IMG/VR virus record: IMGVR_UViG_3300043015_001032
Coordinates: 1 to 47,313 of that record
DNA: 47,313 bases
Source of the DNA: a virus
Reading direction: 5' to 3' (one strand)
Shown here: one piece after another, positions 17,803-26,360 of the stretch
Position numbering within the stretch: position 1 is the first letter of the stretch
Layout of the letters: each line of letters begins with the position of its first letter
Translations under genes and position numbers: made by a program
Notes under the pieces: generated by a model
The model's database searches: none
What the model saw: only the letters and a program-made list of their open reading frames with translations
Told to the model about the DNA's origin: nothing

Positions 17803-18439
17803 AGCAGAAAAACGTAGACGCAAATTTATAAAAGCAAAAAAAGAAGCAGGTGATTTTTATAATCTGCAAGTAAACGAATTTAAGAAAGACTATACAGTTT
17901 GGTACACACCTGATGGTACAATAGTTTCTGTTACTAAAGAAAAAATTACCCCTCAAAAAGGATGGAAAAGTACTATATTTAAAAATGAACAAATAGAAAT
18001 ACTCAAAGGAAAAAATTTAAACTTATACAGAGTAGTACAAGATCCTAATATAGATACTGTCTTTTCGATTGAATTGAGGCCAATTGAAAGTTTATATGTT
18101 AGAAGTGAAGATGACTTTGTTACATTAATAGAAAAGAGTTCAGCAAAAACATTTGATATATCTATTAATACAGATAAAAAAATATTAAATGTAAAATTGC
18201 ATAAAAAACATAGAACCAAATATAAGAAGCAAGGTATAGAGTCAGCAATAGCAAAAGGTAAAAAGGAATTAACTTTTTATTTTACAAGCCTTAATGATCC
18301 ACATTTTTTAGTATATTTTGTAAATATAAAATTGCAAGAACTTATAGAAAATGAAATTGTATCGAAAGATATTCCTGAAACAATGGACCAATGCAGTATA
18401 TATACCATAAAATGTTTTGATAAATATGTGCGTACTTAA
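17789..18439 (+). CDS. Unknown Lys-rich phage protein
   Basis: A 216-residue, strongly basic protein. The N-terminus 'MALSEAEKRRRKFIKAKKEAG' is a charged helix, followed by a beta-rich body ('YTVWYTPDGTIVSVTKEKI'). I recognise no domain; a nucleic-acid or virion-contact role is possible from charge alone. It overlaps the preceding glycosyltransferase-like gene by 14 bases and is separated by 21 bases from the next, where I see no promoter motif. Confidence 0.5.
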   Translation: MALSEAEKRRRKFIKAKKEAGDFYNLQVNEFKKDYTVWYTPDGTIVSVTKEKITPQKGWKSTIFKNEQIEILKGKNLNLYRVVQDPNIDTVFSIELRPIESLYVRSEDDFVTLIEKSSAKTFDISINTDKKILNVKLHKKHRTKYKKQGIESAIAKGKKELTFYFTSLNDPHFLVYFVNIKLQELIENEIVSKDIPETMDQCSIYTIKCFDKYVRT

Positions 18440-18460
18440 AAAATACACAGGACGACACAT

Positions 18461-19459
18461 ATGGCAAAAATTGATGTTACAGAACTAGACATATTCTATA
18501 TTTCATACGATGAACCTAATGCAGAAGAGCATTGGGCAGATCTACTAAACAAAGTACCCTGGGCAAAACGTGTTCATGGAGTCAAAGGTTTTGATAAAGC
18601 ACATAAAACCTGTGCAGAGCAATCAGAAACAGAAAGATTTATCACAGTAGATGGTGATAATATTGTAATGCCTGATTTCTTTGAACAGGTGTTAGATGTG
18701 CCAGACACAGATCATGATGGTAATGAAATTTCGGAAAGTATTTTTAGTTGGAATGCTAAAAATCATTTAAACGGATTAGTATACGGCAACGGTGGTCTTA
18801 AATGCTGGCCTAAACAATATGCATTAGATATGAAAACTCACGAAGATGCAGACGATGAAGAAGGTATGGAGTTTTGTTGGAAATTAAATTACATACAACT
18901 AAACGATACGTTCTCAGAAGTACATCAAACTGCATCACCTTTCCAAGCCTTTAGAGCAGGTTTTAGAGAGGGTGTTAAAATGAGTTTGGATCAAGGTGCA
19001 AGAGTTAGAGCAGATGAGTTTACAGATAAAATTTGGTGGCAAAATTATAACAGACTGCAAACATGGTGCAACATTGGTAGTGATGTAGAGAATGGCTTGT
19101 GGGCAATCTATGGAGCAAGACTAGGTTGTGAGATGACTGTTTTAACAGAATGGGATTCTAATCTTATATCAGATTACGACTGGTTTAAAGACTTTTTTAC
19201 AAATGACATACTGCCTCGTTTTCCAGGAGACACAGTATGCAAATACACAAAAGTTTCATATAACGAAGAAATGTTGTATATAGCAATTCAAGATTTAGGT
19301 GAAAAACTTAACGAAAATATTAACGAAATGATGCTGTTTGATCCCAATGAACAAATGTGTAAGTTTTTTAAGAAAACTTTTGTAAACCCTAGAAGATGGG
19401 GCGTAATGATTAGAGAAAAACAAATACAAGACTTATTAGAAAAAGGTTTAATTCAATGA
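18461..19459 (+). CDS. Glycosyltransferase-like protein (single-unit relative of the ten-repeat protein)
   Basis: A 332-residue protein with N-terminal 'LDIFYISYDEPNAEEHWADL', then 'AHKT' (47-50), 'FITVDGDNIV' with D64-G-D66, and 'NGLVYGNGGLKCWPK'. The same order of motifs (FDIVYLSYKEP, AHKT, FWVVDADA, NGLEYGYGGVKLFP) ends the 1107-residue protein at 36895-40218, so the two are homologous. The pattern is that of a GT-A glycosyltransferase with an intact DxD. 'FQAFRAGFREGVKMSL' also matches 'FSTWRSAFRECVKLTL' of the repeat protein. Donor and acceptor are unknown. The stop overlaps the SDR-like gene by 4 bases. Confidence 0.62.
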   Translation: MAKIDVTELDIFYISYDEPNAEEHWADLLNKVPWAKRVHGVKGFDKAHKTCAEQSETERFITVDGDNIVMPDFFEQVLDVPDTDHDGNEISESIFSWNAKNHLNGLVYGNGGLKCWPKQYALDMKTHEDADDEEGMEFCWKLNYIQLNDTFSEVHQTASPFQAFRAGFREGVKMSLDQGARVRADEFTDKIWWQNYNRLQTWCNIGSDVENGLWAIYGARLGCEMTVLTEWDSNLISDYDWFKDFFTNDILPRFPGDTVCKYTKVSYNEEMLYIAIQDLGEKLNENINEMMLFDPNEQMCKFFKKTFVNPRRWGVMIREKQIQDLLEKGLIQ

Positions 19460-20034
19460 ACATTTTTATGATTGGTTCTAGTTCTAGTTTTGCACAAAGC
19501 ATTATAAGTTTTTTAAAAGAAGAACATGATGTTTTTCAATTTGGTAGAAAAAATCTAAATTACAAAAACCGCCAATTATTAGAGAAAGAATTTAGTAAAT
19601 ATCCAAAACCTGATGTTGTAATTTTTAATCAACAATGTGCAACCGAAGATTACATAGATCATTCACAACAGATACCTGAAAAAATTACAGCATCAATTAA
19701 TAACTTAGTAGAAGATTTTATTATTAGTAAATTATACATCTATGATATACTAAAAGATGCAAACAAGTTTGTATTTATTACAAGTTCTATTACGAAATGG
19801 TACGATGAACAATCAGTTGACGTAGGTAAAAATAAATTTTTCTATAGAATGTTTAGAGCCGCAGAAAAAGAAATATTAAAATGTATATGCATAGAAGGTG
19901 TAAATGCATATGGGCTATGCCCGGGTGGCTTGGATCATGATCCAGAACGTTATGCAAAAACTGTAGCAAAAATGTCAGTTAGCCAAGATAAAGGATTACA
20001 TGGAAAAGTACATCTTGTAGGTGATCATATCTAG
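19456..20034 (+). CDS. SDR-like NAD(P)-dependent oxidoreductase/epimerase, atypical
   Basis: A 192-residue Rossmann-type protein. 'MNIFMIGSSSSFAQSII' replaces the usual glycine-rich TGxxxGxG loop. 'KFVFITSSITKW' (residues 104-115) matches the SDR strand carrying the catalytic Ser, Y130 sits in the catalytic Tyr position, and R134 takes the place of the expected Lys of YxxxK. 'AYGLCPGGLD' resembles the NxxxPG segment after the active site. It is short for the family (about 240-250 residues). It could be a degenerate or specialised sugar-nucleotide reductase. It starts in an ATGA overlap and its stop abuts the first radical SAM gene. Confidence 0.55.
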   Translation: MNIFMIGSSSSFAQSIISFLKEEHDVFQFGRKNLNYKNRQLLEKEFSKYPKPDVVIFNQQCATEDYIDHSQQIPEKITASINNLVEDFIISKLYIYDILKDANKFVFITSSITKWYDEQSVDVGKNKFFYRMFRAAEKEILKCICIEGVNAYGLCPGGLDHDPERYAKTVAKMSVSQDKGLHGKVHLVGDHI

Positions 20035-21570
20035 ATGAGTAGTATATACGACCAAGCCGCAGACAAGGCCAAAGAACAATTAGACGCAATAAGTCCTACA
20101 ATGTGTTATGCAAAGTGGACTCAAGTTTCTATGCACCTTACAAACGGCATGACTCACAGTTGTTATCATCCGCCAACACACAAAATTGATGTTAAAGAAT
20201 TAGAAACAAATCCTTCTGCATTACATAACACAAAAGAAAAGAAAGAACAACGTGCTCAGATGTTAGCAGGTGAGAGACCAGAAGGCTGTAGTTACTGCTG
20301 GCGTATAGAAGATGTAGGCGGCAGAAGTGACAGGGTATATCGCAGTGGCGAGTATTGGGCACAAAATGCCAGAGAAGAAATTAAAACTGCAGATGCAGAT
20401 GGAAATATTAATCCGCGATACGTCGAAGTAAACTTTAACCAAGCCTGCAACTTTAAGTGTAGTTATTGTAGTCCACATCTTAGCAACAGTTGGGAAAAAG
20501 AAATTAAAGAACATGGTCCGTATCAAATTGTACAAGGCGAACACAATAACGCAGACAGTTTAGACAGATCTGGACTTATGCCTCCTAAGTTAGCACAAGA
20601 CGAAAATCCATACGTTACAGCATTTTGGAAATGGTGGCCTGAATTATACAAAACATTAGAAGTGTTTCGTATGACAGGTGGTGAACCATTGATGGATAAG
20701 AATACATTTAAGGTTTTAGACTATGTATACAAAAATCCAAATGCCTGGTTGGAGATGTCTATGACATCGAACATGGTACCACCTAAACCTATCTTAATGG
20801 ATATGTTTATAGAGAAACTACAAAGATTAGAAGAGATACAAATTTGGGAAGACCCAGAAAAGTTTAATCCAAACTCAGGGAACAACTGGTATGTAGCACC
20901 AGCATGTAAAAACTTTGCCACGTTTGTAAGTGTAGATGGTTACGGTGAACAAGCAGAGTATATGCGTACTGGTATGGATTTTTCGGTGCTACAAAAAAAT
21001 GTTAAACGAATTTTAAAAGAAACTGATAATAGTACTATAACATTCATCAATACGTTCAATGTACTAAGTCTTACAAGTTTACGTGACTATTTACAATGGA
21101 TATTAGATTTGCGAGACGAGTATGCAAAAGATAGACAAGGAATAAAATATATTCCTATTCCAGATAATGGAGATCACAGACACCCTGACTATGAAGTAAA
21201 ACCTAAACAAAGGATATGGTTTGATATTCCTCTACTGAGAGCACCGCTTTGGCAATGCATACAAATAATGCCTGATTACTATCAAAGTTATTTAGAAGAA
21301 GCAATAGCATTTATGGAAATGAATCAAGCAGATGAAGTAAATATAGACTATAGAGGATTTAAAGACTTTGAGATAGACAAAGTTAGACGTAACTTAGAAT
21401 GGATGAAAGCAGGATCTAGTATGGATAAAGATGAACTGCTAAAAGCAAGAGCAAATTTTTATAAATTTTTTACGCAACATGATGAGCGTAGAGATACAGA
21501 TTTCTTAGCAACGTTTCCTGAAATGGAAGACTGGTGGAACATTTGTAAAGAAGCAGAGGCAATGGTATGA
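20035..21570 (+). CDS. Radical SAM protein 1, N-terminal twitch/SPASM-like (variant N-terminus)
   Basis: A 511-residue protein. The radical SAM cluster motif is C138-x3-C142-x2-C145 ('ACNFKCSYCSP'), followed by the SAM-binding 'TGGEP'. In front lies a separate cysteine region: C24, C43 in 'SCYHPPTH', and C85-x2-C88 in 'GCSYCWRIED', resembling an auxiliary-cluster (twitch/SPASM) domain placed N-terminally, as in proteins annotated 'twitch domain-containing radical SAM protein'. With the 21818 gene it forms a variant subclass lacking the CxxPW and CC motifs of the other six. Expected chemistry: reductive cleavage of SAM to a 5'-deoxyadenosyl radical; substrate unknown. Its ATG begins right after the SDR-like stop; its own stop overlaps the next gene by 4 bases. 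Confidence 0.85.
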   Translation: MSSIYDQAADKAKEQLDAISPTMCYAKWTQVSMHLTNGMTHSCYHPPTHKIDVKELETNPSALHNTKEKKEQRAQMLAGERPEGCSYCWRIEDVGGRSDRVYRSGEYWAQNAREEIKTADADGNINPRYVEVNFNQACNFKCSYCSPHLSNSWEKEIKEHGPYQIVQGEHNNADSLDRSGLMPPKLAQDENPYVTAFWKWWPELYKTLEVFRMTGGEPLMDKNTFKVLDYVYKNPNAWLEMSMTSNMVPPKPILMDMFIEKLQRLEEIQIWEDPEKFNPNSGNNWYVAPACKNFATFVSVDGYGEQAEYMRTGMDFSVLQKNVKRILKETDNSTITFINTFNVLSLTSLRDYLQWILDLRDEYAKDRQGIKYIPIPDNGDHRHPDYEVKPKQRIWFDIPLLRAPLWQCIQIMPDYYQSYLEEAIAFMEMNQADEVNIDYRGFKDFEIDKVRRNLEWMKAGSSMDKDELLKARANFYKFFTQHDERRDTDFLATFPEMEDWWNICKEAEAMV

Positions 21571-21818
21571 ACACAAAAGCAATAGTAGATGCTCTTAAAA
21601 AAGGTGTTATAACAGTTGTATTTGAAAAATTAGACACAGGCGAAGTAAGAACTATGCCGTGTACATTAAACAATAAAATATCAGGAGTAAGTATGATAAT
21701 AAAAGAATACAGTAGTCCTGATACATTAGTTATGTACGCATTAGATAAAAATGCATGGAGAGATGTCAGGGTAAACACAATACAAGATTGGTATGAAGGA
21801 TACCCAAAGGAGAAATAA
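21567..21818 (+). CDS. WYL_2/DUF2693-type small SH3-like protein
   Basis: An 83-residue protein with 'GVITVVFEKLDTGEVRTMPCTL' (split here: residues ~13-34) and a C-terminal 'VMYALDKNAWRDVRVNTI'. This resembles the small SH3-barrel phage family often annotated DUF2693/WYL_2 (VTVTFxKxDGxxRTMxCTL ... WDxxxxxWRxFR). The biochemical role is unknown; such proteins are common in T4-like phages. It is wedged between two radical SAM genes with a 4-base overlap upstream (ATGA) and a 1-base overlap downstream. Confidence 0.65.
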   Translation: MNTKAIVDALKKGVITVVFEKLDTGEVRTMPCTLNNKISGVSMIIKEYSSPDTLVMYALDKNAWRDVRVNTIQDWYEGYPKEK

Positions 21819-23479
21819 TGGGAAGAAAGCAAGGCGAAAGTCACAGAGAATATAAAGCAAGGATGATTGATCCTGTAAGTGATTCTTTTTGTGGTGCCAA
21901 GTGGTACAATGCTACTATATGGTTAGGTCACGGTGGAACAACTAGTTGTCACCATCCACCTGCACACCAAATCGATTTAGAAGAAATAAAGGATAATCCA
22001 TCTGCGATTCATAACACACGTCATAAAAAGAAAATGCGTGATATGATGCAGAAAGGTGATAGACCAAAAGAGTGTGAGTACTGTTGGAAGATAGAAGATA
22101 TGGAAAAAGACTCTGATGGCAATGAACCGGTAAGTGATAGAGTTTACAAAACAGTTATATATGAAGATGAAGATTTACATACTGCGGCAACTTTAGATCC
22201 ACAGTTTGACGTAAACTTAAAAACATTAGAAATAGCATTTAATAGAACTTGTCAGTTAGCATGTAGTTATTGCAATCCTGCATTCTCCTCTACATGGGTA
22301 AAAGATATTCGTACTAACGGAGGCTATCAAGGTATTAAGAGTGATGCAAGAGGACACTTTATTGATGATGCTCCTTACGCCGAGCCATTTGATGAAGGAC
22401 AAGCAAACCCTTATGTAGATGCATTTTGGAGATGGTGGCCCGAACTCAGTAAAGATCTAGAAGAGATTCGTGTTACTGGTGGTGAGCCACTTATGACTCC
22501 TGACATATATGAGTTATTTGATTGGTTCGAAACAACAGACGAGCCTAATAAGGACAATATGAGATTTGCTATAAACAGCAACTTAATGGCAAAGAAAGGC
22601 TTATTAGATAAACTTATTGCAGGTACACAAAACATTAATAAGTTCCATTTATACACTAGTGGTGAAGCACATGGAAGCCAATTAGAATATATCAGAGATG
22701 GATTGAATTGGGATACCTGGACACAAAATTTTGAGAGAATATGTAGCGAAGCAAACCTAGACGGCTTACATATGATGATGACAATCAATGCACTATGCTT
22801 AGATACCATAGTGGAATTTTTAGATTGGATGCTAGGAATGAAACGTAAATACGGTCATAATCGTCCTGGATTTACCTGTAACATTTTACGTTTCCCTAGT
22901 TTCCAATCGCCTTTAACATTACCAGATGACTTGCGTAAAATGTATCATGATGAAATAAGTGCCTGGTTAGATGGCGTCAGAGAACGCGAAGAGAAAGATG
23001 AAAGCGGTAACCTATTAGTACAACCATGGGAACAAGATCAATTAAGTAGACTTATAGAATATCTTGATGTTGTTAAGACTCCACATAGAAATACTGCTGA
23101 TAAAGAACTTTTAGAACATGATTTTAAATTGTTTTACGAACAGTATGATGCTAGACGTGGTTTTAATTTTAAAGAAACATTTCCTAGACTAGCAGATTGG
23201 TATGATGACATCAAAATAATACCGTTAGGAGCAGACGAACAAGACATACAAGCACCTAAAACACATGGTGTTACAGATAGTTTGTATGCAAAACGTATTG
23301 TTACAGAAGATGGTGAAGTTAAAGTTGTTGAAATGAAAATGCGAGGACGTAAAACAGGCGAAAGTGATGAAGACTATGATGATGAATTGTTTAAATTTGA
23401 ACCTGATTACAAGCCTAAAGGTGGAAGTAGTATAGGTTGGGACACAGACACAGATGGCCTTGGAGGTGCAAATGATTAA
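21818..23479 (+). CDS. Radical SAM protein 2, N-terminal twitch/SPASM-like (variant N-terminus)
   Basis: A 553-residue protein, the longest of the eight. The cluster motif is C145-x3-C149-x2-C152 ('TCQLACSYCNP'), followed by 'VTGGEPLM'. The N-terminal cysteine region parallels radical SAM protein 1: C25 before 'AKW', 'SCHHPPAHQI' and 'ECEYCWKIEDM', with 'NPSAIHNTRHKKK' also shared. Protein 1 is clearly its nearest paralogue here. The C-terminal ~90 residues are an acidic/basic extension absent from the others. The start is strong: AAAGGAGA lies 4 bases before the ATG. The expected activity is SAM-radical chemistry on an unknown substrate. Confidence 0.85.
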   Translation: MGRKQGESHREYKARMIDPVSDSFCGAKWYNATIWLGHGGTTSCHHPPAHQIDLEEIKDNPSAIHNTRHKKKMRDMMQKGDRPKECEYCWKIEDMEKDSDGNEPVSDRVYKTVIYEDEDLHTAATLDPQFDVNLKTLEIAFNRTCQLACSYCNPAFSSTWVKDIRTNGGYQGIKSDARGHFIDDAPYAEPFDEGQANPYVDAFWRWWPELSKDLEEIRVTGGEPLMTPDIYELFDWFETTDEPNKDNMRFAINSNLMAKKGLLDKLIAGTQNINKFHLYTSGEAHGSQLEYIRDGLNWDTWTQNFERICSEANLDGLHMMMTINALCLDTIVEFLDWMLGMKRKYGHNRPGFTCNILRFPSFQSPLTLPDDLRKMYHDEISAWLDGVREREEKDESGNLLVQPWEQDQLSRLIEYLDVVKTPHRNTADKELLEHDFKLFYEQYDARRGFNFKETFPRLADWYDDIKIIPLGADEQDIQAPKTHGVTDSLYAKRIVTEDGEVKVVEMKMRGRKTGESDEDYDDELFKFEPDYKPKGGSSIGWDTDTDGLGGAND

Positions 23480-24227
23480 TTTGTATGCTAATATTGGCAT
23501 AGGTCATGAAAACGATTGGAACAATATAAAAGATCGTGTAGTATCTGCGGCTCAATGCAACGCAGATGCAATTATAATTAACAAAGCAACACCTACACTT
23601 TCTATTCCAGAAGAAAAGAAGTATCTTAGTATAAACAGCAAATGGGGTAATTTACCTTACATAGAAGTTGCTAAACGCAGTGAAATAGATGAACTAACTG
23701 TTAGAAAATTTAATGAACTAACTACTCAAATAGGTATTCCTGTAATATGGAGTGTATCTGATAGCGAAGCCGCAAGTTGGGTAAAAGATTATACTGACTG
23801 TACACACATAAAGATACATTTTGATTCTAGAAACGAAAAAGAACTTGTAGACTTTTGCATGGTATCATTTGATAAAATAATTTATCCAGGTGCTGGATCT
23901 TGGGGAGAGCATATTATATCTAAATACCCAAGAAGTGTAGATAAACAAAAACTAAGTTTTTATCATACTACAAAAGATTTTCCACCACAAGTAGAGAATT
24001 TAAATCTTAATAAACTTAACGAATTTAGAAAGACTCAGCATATAAAAATAGGTTACGAAGGAAGAAGTGAAGATATTTTTCCTGATTGTGCTGTAGTATT
24101 TAAGGATGTAGATTATATAGAAAAGTTTTTAGGCAATGACGGAGAAGAAAATCCTGCAATATTAACACCTCAAAAATTTTATGATTTTTTTATCAATATG
24201 AATCAATTAGAGATAGCAAATGGCTAA
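23472..24227 (+). CDS. NeuB-like (N-acetylneuraminate synthase family) TIM-barrel protein, atypical
   Basis: A 251-residue protein matching the NeuB barrel in layout: 'ANIGIGHENDWNNIKDRV' (like EIGxNHxGD), 'AAQCNADAIIIN' (like AxxAGADAVKFQ), 'GIPVIWSVSDSEAASWV' (like GIxFLSTPFDxxSVD), 'LSFYHTTKDFPPQVENLNL' (161-179, like the YPTPxxxxNL step) and 'IGYEGRS' (193-199, like VGYSDHT). NeuB condenses PEP with an aldose to make sialic-acid-type nonulosonates. Here the 'KFQ' segment is replaced and there is no C-terminal SAF domain, so activity is uncertain. Start: GGAGGT at 23462-23467 precedes the 23472 ATG; an in-frame ATG at 23454 is less likely. Confidence 0.6.
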   Translation: MINLYANIGIGHENDWNNIKDRVVSAAQCNADAIIINKATPTLSIPEEKKYLSINSKWGNLPYIEVAKRSEIDELTVRKFNELTTQIGIPVIWSVSDSEAASWVKDYTDCTHIKIHFDSRNEKELVDFCMVSFDKIIYPGAGSWGEHIISKYPRSVDKQKLSFYHTTKDFPPQVENLNLNKLNEFRKTQHIKIGYEGRSEDIFPDCAVVFKDVDYIEKFLGNDGEENPAILTPQKFYDFFINMNQLEIANG

Positions 24228-25623
24228 AATAAAGCCTAAATGGGAACACGGTGCTATGCACCCCGAATCAGAAAATAAAGTTTTCTGTACAGCACCATGG
24301 ACACATACCTATATTTCTCCTCAAAGTGAGAGGCGTATGTGCTGTGCTAGTCGTGAAGACCATATGATGCAGAAACAATATATTGATGCTAGTAATGATA
24401 AAAGCACAGGACTATTTAGACCAGTAGGAACAATAGCAGACTACAAGCCAGTAACATTAAAAGAACATTGGAACTCACCTTACATGATGGACATAAGAAA
24501 GAAACTTATGGCAGGTGAGGAAATACCACAATGTAATGTTTGTAACGATAGTGTATTAAGCCAAAGTACATATAGACAATGGTTTACTGGTTACTTGTTT
24601 GAAAATAAAATAGATCAATGTTTTGAGGAGACAGACGAAAATGGATATACTACAATGGAACCTATCTCTTTTGATTATAGGGTTAGTAATTTATGCAATT
24701 TTAAATGCCGTATGTGTGGTGAACCGCTCAGTTCAGCATGGGAGGCCGAGAAGCGAAAGCATGATCAATGGTCGCCTGAAAACCAGCCGTTCATGGTTCC
24801 AGAGAATAAAAAGATAATAGACAAGTTTCAAAAGGAAGTTGTTGAAGAAGAGTTTTGGGAATACATTTGTAGTGGTACAGTTGAAGAATTGTATTGGGTG
24901 GGTGGCGAACCACTAATGTATGATATACATTGGCGAGCGATGGATAGGTTAGCACAAGATGACACACTTAAACTTGTACACTTACGTTACAACAGTAATC
25001 TAAGTCGTGTGAGATTAGGTAAACATTACCTGTATGAATGGTTACCACAAGCAAAAGACTGGACTATGTGTGCAAGTATTGATGGTACTGGTTGGATAGG
25101 AGAGTTTATTCGTACAGGTTTAGATTGGGAACAATGGGACAAAAATTTTAGAGAAGGCGTAGCATTACCTGGCGGTAAAGATAAAATGTTAATGGACTTA
25201 ACACTCACAGGACCTGGAATGTTAGATTTAAAAAACTTTTTTGACTATGCTTTAGAACTTGATGTTAAAATAGAAACAAAAAGGATGTTTGCATTTCACA
25301 GTGATATAGTTTTTAGTCCTATGGCATGGCCAAGACACATATTAGATCGTATTATACATGAAAACTTAGACTATATACGCCCACGTGCAACTCATAAACA
25401 ACAAACTCTAATTAATGAATTAGAAAATATGCTAACTGTTCCTACATTTGAGGAACAATGGCCAGAAGAACATGAAGATAGTTTCTTTAAAGGCAGAAAA
25501 TGGCAACGTAGAATTGCTGAAATGAGGCCAGAAGAAGCAGTTACTATAGAAGATGTTTACAAATTAGACAGCGAATTATACGATTGGTGGATGAGAGTAG
25601 ACAAATACGACAACCAAAGATAA
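24220..25623 (+). CDS. Radical SAM protein 3, N-terminal twitch/SPASM-like
   Basis: A 467-residue protein with C159-x3-C163-x2-C166 ('LCNFKCRMCGE') and 'WVGGEPLMY'. The N-terminal region has the fuller SPASM-like pattern: C23 in 'VFCTAPWTH', C41-C42 in 'RMCCASRE', a 'LKEHWNSPYMMDIRKKLMAG' segment, then C105-x2-C108. This is the layout of auxiliary-cluster domains, but placed before the radical SAM barrel. It starts within the NeuB-like gene (8-base overlap) and ends in a TAATG shared with the sulfotransferase-like gene. It sits between NeuB-like and sulfotransferase-like genes, so a carbohydrate-related substrate is possible but unproven. Confidence 0.85.
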   Translation: MAKIKPKWEHGAMHPESENKVFCTAPWTHTYISPQSERRMCCASREDHMMQKQYIDASNDKSTGLFRPVGTIADYKPVTLKEHWNSPYMMDIRKKLMAGEEIPQCNVCNDSVLSQSTYRQWFTGYLFENKIDQCFEETDENGYTTMEPISFDYRVSNLCNFKCRMCGEPLSSAWEAEKRKHDQWSPENQPFMVPENKKIIDKFQKEVVEEEFWEYICSGTVEELYWVGGEPLMYDIHWRAMDRLAQDDTLKLVHLRYNSNLSRVRLGKHYLYEWLPQAKDWTMCASIDGTGWIGEFIRTGLDWEQWDKNFREGVALPGGKDKMLMDLTLTGPGMLDLKNFFDYALELDVKIETKRMFAFHSDIVFSPMAWPRHILDRIIHENLDYIRPRATHKQQTLINELENMLTVPTFEEQWPEEHEDSFFKGRKWQRRIAEMRPEEAVTIEDVYKLDSELYDWWMRVDKYDNQR

Positions 25624-26321
25624 TGTTAGCAGTATCAAAATACGAAAAAAAGGCATATTATAGTTTAGGAAAAACAGGAACTACTACATTAGTATCAGCA
25701 TTATCTGATAAAGATTGGTACAAAACAGGTGAATTTAGTGCTGATTTTATGACTAAAATCTTTCCTATACCATATATAGGCTGGAAAGAAGGGTATGTAC
25801 TGCAATACGAATCACTAAAAACATTGTATCTAAACAATTATGAAATAACTGTTCTTATTCGAGATCCATGGGAACGATATGTCAGTGGTATAAAAGAAAT
25901 ATTGCAAGATTATACAGAAAATATAATAACTCCGGCAAATTTAAATGATATTGTAACAGATATCAGCAGATGTACAAAAGTTTTAGACAGAATGTTTTAT
26001 TTGTCTGAGTTTAGAACATCTAATAAATTTGAGTTCGATAAAGATTTTCCTTATCCCTCAGACTTTGCATTACATCATAATTATCATATTAAAAATTGGT
26101 TATGGCAATTTGATGAACTACAAAATATAGTCTTTTTAGATTCTAAAAATCTTAGTCAGCATATTAGTGATCTAGGTTTGCCTATTACTAAAAATCAAAA
26201 TGTTTCTGATCCTAGACAGATAGAATGTATCGATAAAGCATTAAGAAATACTGAGATATATTACTATATAACAAGGTATTTACAATCTGAAATATCTAGA
26301 TATAACAATTACACCAGATAA
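25623..26321 (+). CDS. Sulfotransferase-family-like protein
   Basis: A 232-residue protein with both PAPS-binding signatures of sulfotransferases: 'KTGTTTL' (residues 17-23, the 5'-phosphosulfate loop) and 'IRDPWERYVSG' (79-89, the 3'-phosphate site RDPxxRxxS). The expected reaction is sulfate transfer from PAPS to a hydroxyl, such as a sugar. I chose the ATG at 25623, sharing one base with the upstream stop (TAATG); an in-frame ATG at 25584 would overlap the radical SAM gene by 40 bases. No PAPS-synthesis gene is in the window, so PAPS would come from the host. The stop overlaps a late-promoter-like motif. Confidence 0.68.
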   Translation: MLAVSKYEKKAYYSLGKTGTTTLVSALSDKDWYKTGEFSADFMTKIFPIPYIGWKEGYVLQYESLKTLYLNNYEITVLIRDPWERYVSGIKEILQDYTENIITPANLNDIVTDISRCTKVLDRMFYLSEFRTSNKFEFDKDFPYPSDFALHHNYHIKNWLWQFDELQNIVFLDSKNLSQHISDLGLPITKNQNVSDPRQIECIDKALRNTEIYYYITRYLQSEISRYNNYTR

Positions 26322-26324
26322 ATA
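26317..26324 (+). promoter_or_regulatory. Possible T4-type late promoter
   Basis: GATAAATA spans the end of the sulfotransferase-like gene (its TAA is inside the motif) and lies 36 bases before the dehydrogenase ATG. It is followed by TAACTG rather than the CTA/GTA seen elsewhere, so it is weaker. The leader would carry AGGAG about 7 bases before the ATG. Confidence 0.4.
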
Positions 26325-26360
26325 TAACTGTATTTTATACAAACACAACAGGAGATAAAG

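Noticed and set aside
22411-22809. 132-codon minus-strand open frame within radical SAM gene 2
   Set aside because: It is opposite strongly conserved radical SAM core sequence (GGEP region) and shows no protein-like features of its own.
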